Part shown: one piece after another, positions 34,770-44,300 of the stretch
Layout of the letters: each line of letters opens with the position of its first letter
Numbering within the stretch: the first letter of the stretch is position 1
DNA from: Amycolatopsis acididurans
Lineage (GTDB): Bacteria; Actinomycetota; Actinomycetes; Mycobacteriales; Pseudonocardiaceae
Direction of reading: 5' to 3'
NCBI RefSeq assembly: GCF_012328925.1
Contig: NZ_JAAXLS010000025.1
Span: 1-64,000 of the forward strand
DNA length: 64,000 nt
Made by a program: the position numbers and the translations under genes
The notes under the pieces: generated by a model
Told to the model about the DNA's origin: nothing
What the model saw: the letters and a program-made list of their open reading frames with translations, nothing else
The model's database searches: none

Positions 34770-35221
34770 GCGATCCGCTCCAGCAGCGGCCGCACGCGGG
34801 GCGCGATCGGCGTCGACAGCGCCAGCGACGTGCTCGTGCGCAGCACACCGGGCAGTCCGACCACCTGGTCGATCACGCGCTGCAGGTCCTCGTGGTCGCG
34901 CGCCACCATCCGCACGAACAGATCCCCCTGGCCGGTCGTGGCGTGTGCCTCACAGACCTGATCGATCGCGGCCAGCCCCTCGGCGACCTCGACGCGGCTG
35001 CCCTGCGCGATCTCCAGCACCGCGAACGCGGTCAGCCCGTACCCCATCGCCGCCAGGTCCACCTCGGGCGGGAAGCCGCCGAGAATGCCCTGTTCGGTGA
35101 GCCGGTCCAGCCGCGCCTGCACCGTGCCGCGAGCCACGCCCAGCCGTCGCGCGCATTCGAGCACGCCGAGCCGCGGCGCGTCGGTCAGCAGGAGCAGCAG
35201 CCGGGCGTCGAGCGAATCCAC
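34745..35221 (-). CDS. Lrp/AsnC-family transcriptional regulator
   Basis: 158 residues. An N-terminal helix-turn-helix (LGVLECARRLGVARGTVQAR, about 17-36) and a C-terminal RAM/ACT-like ligand domain, with GQGDLFVRMVARDHEDLQRV near 98. These form octamers that sense amino acids. A GTG start at 35221 with GGAGGGA upstream is preferred; the frame stays open far upstream only because of high GC. It lies just downstream of ilvA on the same strand, with 11 bases between them, so it may respond to threonine, isoleucine or related amino acids. This link is inference. Confidence 0.9.
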   Translation of the reverse strand: MDSLDARLLLLLTDAPRLGVLECARRLGVARGTVQARLDRLTEQGILGGFPPEVDLAAMGYGLTAFAVLEIAQGSRVEVAEGLAAIDQVCEAHATTGQGDLFVRMVARDHEDLQRVIDQVVGLPGVLRTSTSLALSTPIAPRVRPLLERIAYDETNSR

Positions 35222-35232
35222 CGTCGTCCCTC

Positions 35233-36453
35233 CTAGTTCCGGACCGGGGTGTAGCCGGCGCGCTCGAGTTCGGCGACGACCTGGCGGCAGTGCTCCGAAC
35301 CGCGCGTTTCGAGGTTCAGCGCCACCTCGACCTCGCCGAGGGCGAGCGCCCCGGAGACCCGCGAATGCTCGACGTCCAGCACGTTCGCGCCCAGTTCGCT
35401 GACCCTCGACAGCATCGACGCGAGCACACCGGGCCGGTCCGGCACGCGCAGCCGCAACGCGAGATACCGCCCGCCCGCCGTCATGCCGTGCTGGATGATC
35501 TGCAGCAACAGCAGCGGGTCGACGTTGCCGCCGGACAGGACCGCCACGATCGGCGCCGCGAACGCACCCGGATGCTGCAGCAGCGCCGCGACGGCGGCCG
35601 CCCCGGCGGGTTCGACCACGAGCTTGCGCCGCTCCAGGCACAGCAGGACGGCGCGGGACAACGACTCCTCCGACACCGTCACCACGTCGTCCACCAGCGC
35701 CTGGACGTGCGCGAAGGTGATCGATCCCGGCTGGCCGACGGCGATCCCGTCGGCCATCGTGTGCATGCCGGGCAGCCGCACGGGCTCGCCCGCCGCGAGC
35801 GACGGCGGGAACGCCGCCGCCCCCTCGGCCTGCACGGCGAGGACGCGCACGTCCGGACGGCGCGCCTTGACCGCCACGGCGATCCCGGACACCAGCCCGC
35901 CACCGCCGGTGGGCACCAGCACGGTCGCCGCCTCAGGCACCTGGTCCAGCAGTTCGAGCCCGACCGTGCCCTGCCCGGCGATCACGTCGGGATGGTCGAA
36001 CGGGTGGATGAACACGGCGCCGGTGCGCTCGGCGAACTCGACGGCCTCGGCGAGTGTCTCGTCGAACACGTCGCCGTGCAGGTGCACGTCCGCGCCGTAG
36101 CCGCGGGTGGCGGCGAGCTTGGGCAGCGGGGCGCGGTTGGGCATGAACACCGTCGCCTTGATGCCGAGCAGCGACGCCGCGAGCGCCACGCCCTGCGCGT
36201 GGTTCCCGGCGCTCGCGGCGACCACCCCGCGAGCGCGTTCCGCTCCGGTCAGCCCGTGTAACCGCGTGTAAGCACCGCGGATTTTGAACGAGCCGGTGCG
36301 TTGCAGGTTCTCGCACTTGAAATGGACCAGACCGCCGTGAACCTTTTCCAGGTCCCGTGCGTGTTCCATGGGAGTGACGCGAACGATCCCTTCGAGAAGC
36401 CTGCGTGCCTGCTCGATCCGGTCCGGCGTCACCAAGCGCATATGTCGGATCAT
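35233..36453 (-). CDS. ilvA: Threonine ammonia-lyase (threonine dehydratase)
   Basis: 406 residues. PLP enzyme converting threonine to 2-oxobutanoate plus ammonia, the first step of isoleucine synthesis or a catabolic route. The PLP lysine is in LQRTGSFKIRGAYTRL near 57; the phosphate-binding segment is VVAASAGNHAQGVALAA near 80, with the Gly-rich loop VPTGGGGLVSGIAVAVKA near 182. A single C-terminal ACT domain (about 325-400, RVPDRPGVLASMLSRV) suggests allosteric control. A second Met at codon 5 is an alternative start. It precedes an Lrp regulator. Confidence 0.93.
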   Translation of the reverse strand: MIRHMRLVTPDRIEQARRLLEGIVRVTPMEHARDLEKVHGGLVHFKCENLQRTGSFKIRGAYTRLHGLTGAERARGVVAASAGNHAQGVALAASLLGIKATVFMPNRAPLPKLAATRGYGADVHLHGDVFDETLAEAVEFAERTGAVFIHPFDHPDVIAGQGTVGLELLDQVPEAATVLVPTGGGGLVSGIAVAVKARRPDVRVLAVQAEGAAAFPPSLAAGEPVRLPGMHTMADGIAVGQPGSITFAHVQALVDDVVTVSEESLSRAVLLCLERRKLVVEPAGAAAVAALLQHPGAFAAPIVAVLSGGNVDPLLLLQIIQHGMTAGGRYLALRLRVPDRPGVLASMLSRVSELGANVLDVEHSRVSGALALGEVEVALNLETRGSEHCRQVVAELERAGYTPVRN

Positions 36454-36519
36454 GCCACCCCTGGCCGGGCCGCTTTGGGTACGCTTGGTCCCGCCAGCAC
36501 CGGAATTCGAGGAGCAAGG

Positions 36520-36798
36520 ATGCGAAGGCGGAACGAACAGGACGGCAGAGTCAGCCGTACCACTCGTTCGTCCGGGGTGCTGCCCATCGTCGCGGCGGTG
36601 ACCTCAGCTCTGGCCTTGACGGGCGCGGCTTTCTACACGGTGGACCGGGTCACGTGCGAGGACGCGCAGTACATCCGCCACGACGACCACGTCGAACTCG
36701 TCGGTGGCTGCGTCGACAGCTCCGAACTCAACCAGCTGCGCGTCACGCAGACGCACTCCAGCGGCCAGAGCACCGAGCTCAACAACCTCCGCCCCTAG
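36520..36798 (+). CDS. Small membrane-anchored or secreted protein
   Basis: 92 residues with an ATG start and AGGAGCAAGG just upstream. A basic N-terminus is followed by one hydrophobic helix (VLPIVAAVTSALALTGAAFY, about 20-39). The short outer part has two cysteines (VTCEDAQY and VGGCVDSS) that could form a disulfide, then polar residues. No family recognised. The stop overlaps the convergent metB stop by four bases. It is divergent from ilvA, with 66 bases between. Confidence 0.75.
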   Translation: MRRRNEQDGRVSRTTRSSGVLPIVAAVTSALALTGAAFYTVDRVTCEDAQYIRHDDHVELVGGCVDSSELNQLRVTQTHSSGQSTELNNLRP

Positions 36799-37949
36799 TC
36801 CAGGGCCTCGCGCAGGTCCTCGATCAGGTCACGCGCGTCCTCGATCCCCACGGACAGCCGCACCAGGTCGCCGGGCACCTGAAGCAGCGAGCCGGACGTG
36901 CTCGCGTGCGTCATCCGGCCGGGGTGCTCGATCAGTGATTCGATCCCGCCGAGGGACTCCGCGAGGATGAACAGCGACGTGCGGGCCGACGCGTCCAGCG
37001 CCGCCTGCTCACCGTCGGCGTGCCGGAACGAGACCATCCCGCCGAACCGGCGCATCTGCTTCGCCGCGACCTCGTGGCCCGGGTGGCCCGCCAGCCCCGG
37101 GTAGTAGACCTGGGCGACCTTCGGATGCGCGGCAAGCGCCTCGGCGATCCGCTCGGCGTTGTCGCAGTGCCGTTCCATGCGCACCGCCAGCGTCTTGATG
37201 CCGCGCAGGGTCAGCCACGCGTCGAACGCACCCGGCACCGCGCCGGCCGCGTTGCGCAGGAAGAACAGCTGTTCGCGCAGCTCGTCTTCGTTGCCGAGCA
37301 CCGCACCGCCGACCACGTCGGAATGCCCGCCGAGGTACTTGGTGGTCGAGTGCACGACGATGTCCGCGCCCAGCGCCAGCGGCGTCTGCAGGTAGGGGGT
37401 GGCGAAGGTGTTGTCGACGACCAGCCGCGCGCCTGCCGCGTGCGCGACACCGGCCAGCGCCGTGATGTCGGCGACGCCGAGCAGCGGGTTGCTCGGGGTC
37501 TCGCACCAGATCAGCTTCGTGCCGGGCCGCACGGCCTCGCGCACCGCGTCGATGTCGGCGAGGTTCGCGACGCTGTAGGTCACGCCCCAGCCGGTGAGCA
37601 CCTTGTCGATCAACCGGAACGTGCCGCCGTACGCGTCGTTGCCGAGCACCAGGTGGTCTCCGGGGCGCAGGGTCGCCCGCAGAATCGCGTCCGAGGCCGC
37701 CATACCCGAGGCGAACGCGAGACCGTGCCGCGCGCCTTCGAGCGACGCGAGCTGCTGCTCCAGCGCGGTGCGGGTCGGGTTCGCGGTACGCGAGTACTCG
37801 TAGTCACCCTCGCGGGTGCCGCCGACGCCGTCCTGCGCGTAGGTCGAGGTCTGATAGATCGGCACGATGACCGCACCGGTACGCGGGTCGGGCTCCTGAC
37901 CAGCGTGGATGGCCCGGGTCTCGAAACCGAAGTCGTTCGACATGCCCAC
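36795..37949 (-). CDS. metB: Cystathionine gamma-synthase
   Basis: 384 residues. PLP enzyme that joins an activated homoserine ester with cysteine to give cystathionine in methionine synthesis. The N-terminal FETRAIHAGQEPDPRTGAVI, the Tyr/Arg segment DYEYSRTANPTRTALE and the PLP lysine in VVHSTTKYLGGHSDVVGG (about 198) are all present. MetB, cystathionine gamma-lyase and O-acetylhomoserine sulfhydrylase are close relatives; proximity to cbs also allows a lyase role in reverse transsulfuration. Three bases separate it from the upstream membrane protein gene, so they are co-transcribed. Confidence 0.92.
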   Translation of the reverse strand: MGMSNDFGFETRAIHAGQEPDPRTGAVIVPIYQTSTYAQDGVGGTREGDYEYSRTANPTRTALEQQLASLEGARHGLAFASGMAASDAILRATLRPGDHLVLGNDAYGGTFRLIDKVLTGWGVTYSVANLADIDAVREAVRPGTKLIWCETPSNPLLGVADITALAGVAHAAGARLVVDNTFATPYLQTPLALGADIVVHSTTKYLGGHSDVVGGAVLGNEDELREQLFFLRNAAGAVPGAFDAWLTLRGIKTLAVRMERHCDNAERIAEALAAHPKVAQVYYPGLAGHPGHEVAAKQMRRFGGMVSFRHADGEQAALDASARTSLFILAESLGGIESLIEHPGRMTHASTSGSLLQVPGDLVRLSVGIEDARDLIEDLREALD

Positions 37950-37952
37950 AGA

Positions 37953-38390
37953 CTACGACCATCCGCTGGTCACCCACCGTGCGGTGGGCGGCGCGACCGC
38001 CAGTGCGAGCGTCGCGACGGCCGGGACGCACAGCACAGCCGTGTAGCCGACCGGCATCGCGGTGTCGGACAGGCCGAGGAAGTGCACGCCGGCCGCGGCG
38101 AGCACGAGCACCATCACGTACAGCAGCAGCGCCGCCGCCGCGCCGGTGATGGTGAACATGCGGCCGAACCGCTTGGCCAGGATCAGCCCGACGCCGCCGA
38201 CGATGAGCAGCGCCGCGACGATCAGGTGCAGCAGGAAGGTCAGCAGTGCGCGGCCGAGCGCGCCGTCCCCGGCGAGCATCACCGCGCCGCCGGCGACGCC
38301 GACCAGGTGGAAGATGCCGCCGAGCAGCGCGAGTATCGCGGCGGGGATGCCGGTGCCGCCGCCTCGCGACGGCTGTTCGTCCGTGCTCAA
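37953..38390 (-). CDS. Four-helix membrane protein
   Basis: 145 residues with four hydrophobic helices (about 15-37, 46-69, 77-100, 112-130) and short loops. No recognised family. It sits three bases upstream of metB and four bases after the next membrane gene on the same strand, so it belongs to the same operon. The arrangement resembles its neighbours (four helices each). It could be a paralogue of them, although sequence similarity by eye is weak. Confidence 0.75.
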   Translation of the reverse strand: MSTDEQPSRGGGTGIPAAILALLGGIFHLVGVAGGAVMLAGDGALGRALLTFLLHLIVAALLIVGGVGLILAKRFGRMFTITGAAAALLLYVMVLVLAAAGVHFLGLSDTAMPVGYTAVLCVPAVATLALAVAPPTARWVTSGWS

Positions 38391-38394
38391 CCCG

Positions 38395-38868
38395 CTACCA
38401 GCCCTGCGGGTCGGGCCGGTAGCGCAGATACCGGAACGTGGCGGGCAGTACCGAGAGCACGAACACCAGCGGGCCGCCGACGGCGGCGGACACCCGGACG
38501 AACGCGTCGGTCTCAGCGAAGGAGAACATCGCCTTGAAGAACTCCCCGATCAGATGCGGATAGAACAGCAGGGGCTCGGCCAGTACGGCACCGACCGCGG
38601 CCAGACCTCCCAACGAGAGCACCACGGCTCCGGTGACGATGCGCAGGAGCGTGACCAGCGCCCCGATCAGCAACAGCAGCGCGGCGCCGAGGTAAAGCCC
38701 CAGCATGAGCAGCGCCTTGCCGGGCAGGTCGGTGATGCCGACGTCGATGAACACCCGGACGGGCAGGTAGCCGAGTGCGCCGGCGAGGGCCAGGCCCAGC
38801 AATCCCGCGAGGATCGCCGTGGTGCCGCGCGGCCGGGACGGCGCGGGCAGGCGCTGCGGATCGGTCAC
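38395..38868 (-). CDS. Four-helix membrane protein
   Basis: 157 residues. A proline/arginine-rich N-terminus of about 18 residues leads into four hydrophobic helices (TAILAGLLGLALAGALGYL; LLMLGLYLGAALLLLIGALV; a third near 85-105; a C-terminal one near 128-148). No family recognised. It is separated by a terminator hairpin from the longer proline-rich protein upstream and is tightly followed by another membrane gene and metB. Confidence 0.75.
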   Translation of the reverse strand: MTDPQRLPAPSRPRGTTAILAGLLGLALAGALGYLPVRVFIDVGITDLPGKALLMLGLYLGAALLLLIGALVTLLRIVTGAVVLSLGGLAAVGAVLAEPLLFYPHLIGEFFKAMFSFAETDAFVRVSAAVGGPLVFVLSVLPATFRYLRYRPDPQGW

Positions 38869-38959
38869 TGTGATCCCTGGAGGCCGGACGCGGTTCGTGG
38901 TGCGCCCACTTTAGCCGCGTTCTGCCCGATTCGGACACGGCGACGGGCGGCGAAAACGC

Positions 38960-38994
38960 CGATGCCCCCGGACCGCGGAAGTCCGGGGGCATCG
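38960..38994 (-). terminator. Hairpin terminator after the Gln/Pro/Gly-rich membrane protein gene
   Basis: CGATGCCCCCGGAC at 38960-38973 and its exact complement at 38981-38994 form a 14-bp stem with a seven-base loop. It begins 14 bases after the stop of the 39008-40327 gene (minus strand). There is no U-tract. It separates that gene from the metB operon. Confidence 0.75.
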
Positions 38995-39007
38995 GGAGTT
39001 CAGCGGG

Positions 39008-40327
39008 TCACCAGCCCTGCGGCGGCTGCCCCGGCTGCTGCGGCGGCTGACCGTACGGGCCGGGCTGACCGAAGCCGCCTGGCTGCTGTCCGTAGGGACC
39101 CGGCTGCTGTCCGTAAGGACCCGGCTGGCCAGGCTGCGGGAATCCGCCGCTGGCCGGGTTGGGCCCACCGGGCTGGCCGTACGGGCCGGGCTGGCCCGGC
39201 TGGCCGAAGCCACCACTCGGCGGTCCGAACTGGCCCGGGTGACCGGGCTGCCCCGGCTGACCGAACCCGCCGGGCTGACCGGGGTACCCGCCGGTGGGCG
39301 GGCCACCGAAACCACCGCCGGAGCCGGACGAGCCACCGGAGTCGAGGCCGAGGAAGCCCGCCGTCGCCGGAACCAGGCCCAGCGCACCGACCGCGGCGAT
39401 GATGATGCCGAAGATCAGCTCGAACACGATCCGGGTCGCGAACGAGCCGTCGGCCCCGTAGATGATCGCGAAGATCAGCAGCAGGGCACCGCTGCCCACG
39501 AGCACCCAGGTCGCGATCTTGTTCTTCAGGAACAGCAGCACGGCGCCACCGACCGCCGCCAGCGCGGCGACGGCCAACACGATCACGTAGACCCAGGCGC
39601 GGGCGGGCACGCCCACCGAGGCGGCGTACTGGTCGCACAGGCTCGGGTTGGCACCGAGCTGCGACATCGAGGCACGGCACTGGTCGAGCTGGCTGCTGCT
39701 CGAAGACACGCTGGCGAAGTCACCCATGATCGTGAAGGCCAGGATGGCCCCGATCAGGCCCAGCACCGCGACGACACCGGCGGCGATCCAGCCGATGATC
39801 TGGTTGTTGTTGCCGCCCGCGCCCCCGGCGGGCGCACCGTAGGGCGAGGCCCCGAAGCCGGGAGGGCCTCCGAAGCCGCCCGGCTGCCCCGGCGGCGGGC
39901 CGAAGCCCTGCGGGGGCTGGCCGTAGGGCTGCTGCGGCTGGCCGAACCCGGCAGGCGGCTGCGGCTGGCCGAAGCCGCCCGGCGGCTGCTGCCCCATCGC
40001 GGCCGGGTTGTCCGCGGCGCTCGGCGGCGGCGCGTAGGGGATGGCGGGCGGCGGCTGCGAGCCCGGCGGGACGAGCTGGGTGGACTCGGCGCCCGGCGCC
40101 TCGCCCCCGCCCTGCTCCTCACCGGATGCCTGCCCGGGCTGCACGACCTGCGTCGGCTCGGGGGTCTCACCGAACGCGCCGCCCGGCGGCTGCTGTCCGG
40201 GCTGGACGACCTGCGTCGGCTCCGACGAACCGAAGGGACTGTCTTGCTGCTGCTGGGGACCGCTCGGCGGGCCCTGTTGTGGCTGCCCGCCACCCCAGGG
40301 CTGATTCGGCGGCTGCGGAGCGCTCAT
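39008..40327 (-). CDS. Gln/Pro/Gly-rich membrane protein with low-complexity flanks
   Basis: 439 residues from the chosen ATG. The first 190 residues are almost only Gln, Pro and Gly, with imperfect repeats such as PTQVVQPGQ and GFGQPQ. The middle has four hydrophobic helices (about 195-345). The C-terminal 95 residues are again repeats of the PGQPGQ and PYGQP kind. Such disordered arms often mediate interaction or phase-like assembly at the membrane. Its location after cbs corresponds to the proline-rich antigen gene of mycobacteria, but I see no RDD-type domain, so it is not clearly the same protein. Confidence 0.8.
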   Translation of the reverse strand: MSAPQPPNQPWGGGQPQQGPPSGPQQQQDSPFGSSEPTQVVQPGQQPPGGAFGETPEPTQVVQPGQASGEEQGGGEAPGAESTQLVPPGSQPPPAIPYAPPPSAADNPAAMGQQPPGGFGQPQPPAGFGQPQQPYGQPPQGFGPPPGQPGGFGGPPGFGASPYGAPAGGAGGNNNQIIGWIAAGVVAVLGLIGAILAFTIMGDFASVSSSSSQLDQCRASMSQLGANPSLCDQYAASVGVPARAWVYVIVLAVAALAAVGGAVLLFLKNKIATWVLVGSGALLLIFAIIYGADGSFATRIVFELIFGIIIAAVGALGLVPATAGFLGLDSGGSSGSGGGFGGPPTGGYPGQPGGFGQPGQPGHPGQFGPPSGGFGQPGQPGPYGQPGGPNPASGGFPQPGQPGPYGQQPGPYGQQPGGFGQPGPYGQPPQQPGQPPQGW

Positions 40328-40437
40328 GCGGGTCTTGAACCCCCCTAGAGAAGGACAAAAATCGGCTACGGCGGCACACGCTATCGGATACTGCCTGCTG
40401 GCGCTCGTAACGCCCCAGACCAAACGAGCGATGTCAC

Positions 40438-41814
<1,377 letters not shown>

Positions 41815-41919
41815 GCCGTCAGACTAACGGCCGGTGCACCGGCACGGCCGGGGGAATGCGCGGGGTGGTTCCCGTCGCGTTCCGGTTTGCCGGGGCCGTG
41901 TGACAGGGCAGGATATGGG

Positions 41920-41933
41920 TAAGCACGCGCTTA
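41920..41933 (+). promoter_or_regulatory. Palindromic operator candidate upstream of the thiolase gene
   Basis: TAAGCACGCGCTTA, with the inverted halves TAAGC and GCTTA around a four-base centre, lies 26 bases before the thiolase ATG. The form is like operators bound by TetR-type regulators of fatty-acid breakdown. It is in the promoter region shared with the divergent cbs gene. Seen in the sequence; the regulator is unknown. Confidence 0.4.
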
Positions 41934-41959
41934 GTCAGACCCGAAGGAGTGTCCCAACC

Positions 41960-43180
41960 ATGCCGGAAGCCGTAATCGTCGCAACGGCGCGCTCGCCGAT
42001 CGGGCGTGCCAACAAGGGCTCGCTGGCCACCATGCGCCCGGACGACCTCACCGTGCAGATGGTGCGGGCCGCGCTGGACAAGGTGCCGCAACTGGACCCG
42101 GCCGACATCGACGACCTGATGCTGGGCTGTGGTCTGCCGGGCGGCGAGTCCGGGTTCAACATGGGCCGCGCCGTCGCCGTCGAACTCGGCTACGACCACC
42201 TGCCCGGCTGCACCATCACCCGCTACTGCTCCTCCAGCTTGCAGACCACCCGGATGGCGCTGCACGCGATCAAGGCGGGCGAGGGTGACGTTTTCATCTC
42301 GGCCGGTGTCGAGACCGTCTCGCGGTTCGCCAAGGGCAGCTCGGACTCGTGGCCCGACACGCACAACCCGCTGTTCGCCGACGCGGAGGCCCGCACCGCC
42401 AAGACCGCCGCCGAGGGCGGCGACACCTGGACCGATCCGCGTGAGAACGGCCAGGTGCCCGACGTCTACATCGCGATGGGCCAGACCGCGGAGAACCTGG
42501 CCCGGCTGAAGAACGTCTCCCGCGAGGAGATGGACGAGTTCGGCGTGCGCTCGCAGAACCTTGCCGAGAAGGCGATCGCCGACGGGTTCTGGGCCAAGGA
42601 CATCACCCCGGTCACGCTGCCCGACGGCACCGTCGTGTCGAAGGACGACGGCCCGCGCGCCGGCGTCACACTGGAGGGCGTGGCCGGGCTGAAGCCGGTG
42701 TTCCGTCCCGACGGCCGCGTCACCGCGGGCAACTGCTGTCCGCTCAACGACGGCGCCGCGGCACTGGTGATCATGTCCGACACCAAGGCGAAGCAACTGG
42801 GCCTGACCCCGCTCGCCCGCGTGGTGTCCACCGGCGTTTCCGGCCTGTCGCCGGAGATCATGGGCTACGGCCCGGTGGAGGCGTCGAAGAAGGCACTCGC
42901 CAAGGCCGGTCTGTCCATTGGGGACATCGACCTGGTGGAGATCAACGAGGCGTTCGCCGCGCAGGTCATCCCGTCCTACAAGGACCTCGGCATCGACATC
43001 GAGAAGCTGAACGTCAACGGCGGTGCGATCGCCGTCGGCCACCCGTTCGGCATGACCGGTGCCCGCATCACCTCCACGCTCATCAACTCGCTGCGCCACC
43101 ACGACAAGCAGTGGGGCCTGGAGACGATGTGCGTCGGCGGCGGCCAGGGCATGGCGATGGTGCTCGAGCGGCTGAGCTGA
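41960..43180 (+). CDS. Acetyl-CoA C-acyltransferase (thiolase)
   Basis: 406 residues. Thiolase active-site residues are visible: the nucleophile Cys in TITRYCSSSLQTTRMAL near 92, the His in NGGAIAVGHPFGMTGAR near 358 and the second Cys in ETMCVGGGQGMAMVLE near 388. It either cleaves 3-ketoacyl-CoA in beta-oxidation or condenses acetyl-CoA. The position next to cbs matches fadA3 of M. tuberculosis. I chose ATG 41960, with GAAGGAG upstream; 42 upstream codons lack thiolase features. Confidence 0.94.
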   Translation: MPEAVIVATARSPIGRANKGSLATMRPDDLTVQMVRAALDKVPQLDPADIDDLMLGCGLPGGESGFNMGRAVAVELGYDHLPGCTITRYCSSSLQTTRMALHAIKAGEGDVFISAGVETVSRFAKGSSDSWPDTHNPLFADAEARTAKTAAEGGDTWTDPRENGQVPDVYIAMGQTAENLARLKNVSREEMDEFGVRSQNLAEKAIADGFWAKDITPVTLPDGTVVSKDDGPRAGVTLEGVAGLKPVFRPDGRVTAGNCCPLNDGAAALVIMSDTKAKQLGLTPLARVVSTGVSGLSPEIMGYGPVEASKKALAKAGLSIGDIDLVEINEAFAAQVIPSYKDLGIDIEKLNVNGGAIAVGHPFGMTGARITSTLINSLRHHDKQWGLETMCVGGGQGMAMVLERLS

Positions 43181-43197
43181 TCACCTGGCGAAAGCGA

Positions 43198-43232
43198 CAG
43201 AGGACGCTCGGACGATTTCCGAGCGTCCTCTG
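43198..43232. terminator. Bidirectional terminator hairpin
   Basis: CAGAGGACGCTCGGA (43198-43212), loop CGATT, and its exact complement at 43218-43232: a 15-bp perfect stem followed by CGTTTT. It lies between the convergent thiolase and BI-1-like genes and can stop both. Confidence 0.85.
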
Positions 43233-43250
43233 CGTTTTCCGGGTTGGCCG

Positions 43251-44081
43251 CTAATCGTTTTGCAGGTAGGACAGCAGGCGCAGGATCTCGAGATAGAGCC
43301 AGACCAGCGTGGTCATCAGACCGAACGCGGCGAACCAGGCCCACTTCGACGGCATGCCCTCGCGGATCATCCGGTCGGCCATGTCGAAGTCGAGCAGGAA
43401 GTTGAACGCCGCGATACCGATCACCACGAGGCTGAAGATGATCGCGATCGTGCTGTTGCCGTCCCGCAGGCCCATGTTCACGCCGAACATGCCGAGCACG
43501 AGGTTGGCGAGCATCAGGATGACCACGCCCGCGGTCGCCCCGATGATCCACTTGGTCAGCTTCGGGGTGACCTTGACGGCACCCGTCTTGTAGACCACCA
43601 GCATCGCGACGAACACGCCCACCGTGCCGAGGATGGCCTGCAGCGCGATGCCCGGGTAGATCAGCTCGAACAGGCCGGTGATCGCGCCGAGGAAGACACC
43701 TTCGGCAGCCGAGTACACCAGCGTCATCGGACCGCTGGGCTTCTGCCGGAAGATCATCACCAGCGACAGCCCGAGCCCGACGAGCATGGCCACGACCATC
43801 ACGCCGACGATCGTGCCCATCGCCCTGGCATCGGCCTGGCTCTGCGCCCATATCGCGGCGAGCACACCGGTGACCAGCGCGGTCGCGATGCAAAGCCCGG
43901 TCTTGATGACGACGTCGTCCACCGTCATCGGCCGGTCGCCCGCACCGGCGGGCGCCTGCGGCATGCCGTATCCGGGCACACCGCCTTGTGGTTGGTTGAA
44001 GCCTACGTTCGGCCCGTACTGGCCGTAGCCCGCACCCGCCCGTGGCAGATTGCGGAACGCGGGGTTGCTAGTGGAACGCAC
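43251..44081 (-). CDS. Bax inhibitor-1/YccA-family membrane protein
   Basis: 276 residues. A Gly/Gln/Pro-rich N-terminus (about 1-50) is followed by seven hydrophobic helices. Family features include the LVYSAAEGVFLGAITGLFEL loop near 125 and a C-terminal WLYLEILRLLSYLQND end with the conserved acidic residues. BI-1-like proteins act as membrane calcium/proton leak channels in other organisms; the role in actinobacteria is unclear. It stands alone between two convergent/divergent neighbours. Confidence 0.92.
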   Translation of the reverse strand: MRSTSNPAFRNLPRAGAGYGQYGPNVGFNQPQGGVPGYGMPQAPAGAGDRPMTVDDVVIKTGLCIATALVTGVLAAIWAQSQADARAMGTIVGVMVVAMLVGLGLSLVMIFRQKPSGPMTLVYSAAEGVFLGAITGLFELIYPGIALQAILGTVGVFVAMLVVYKTGAVKVTPKLTKWIIGATAGVVILMLANLVLGMFGVNMGLRDGNSTIAIIFSLVVIGIAAFNFLLDFDMADRMIREGMPSKWAWFAAFGLMTTLVWLYLEILRLLSYLQND

Positions 44082-44300
44082 CTGATCCTCCTGGATCTAC
44101 TGGCACCTGCATCCAGGTCAACGGATTGGACCGCCGACCAGTTCCCGTCAAGTAAAGCCGACTTTACCCATTCTGCGGACGTGCCGATCACCGCCGTCGG
44201 AAAGACCCTAACCGCCGAGTAGGGGTGACGGTGGTCTCACCGCCTCCGGTGCAGCAGAATGCGCAGTGGTTCCAACGGCACGCGGCGAAGGGTGGGGACC

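Noticed and set aside
39008..40327. Direct equivalent of the mycobacterial proline-rich antigen (Pra)
   Set aside because: Position and proline content agree, but the membrane part does not show the RDD-type features; similarity may be only positional.
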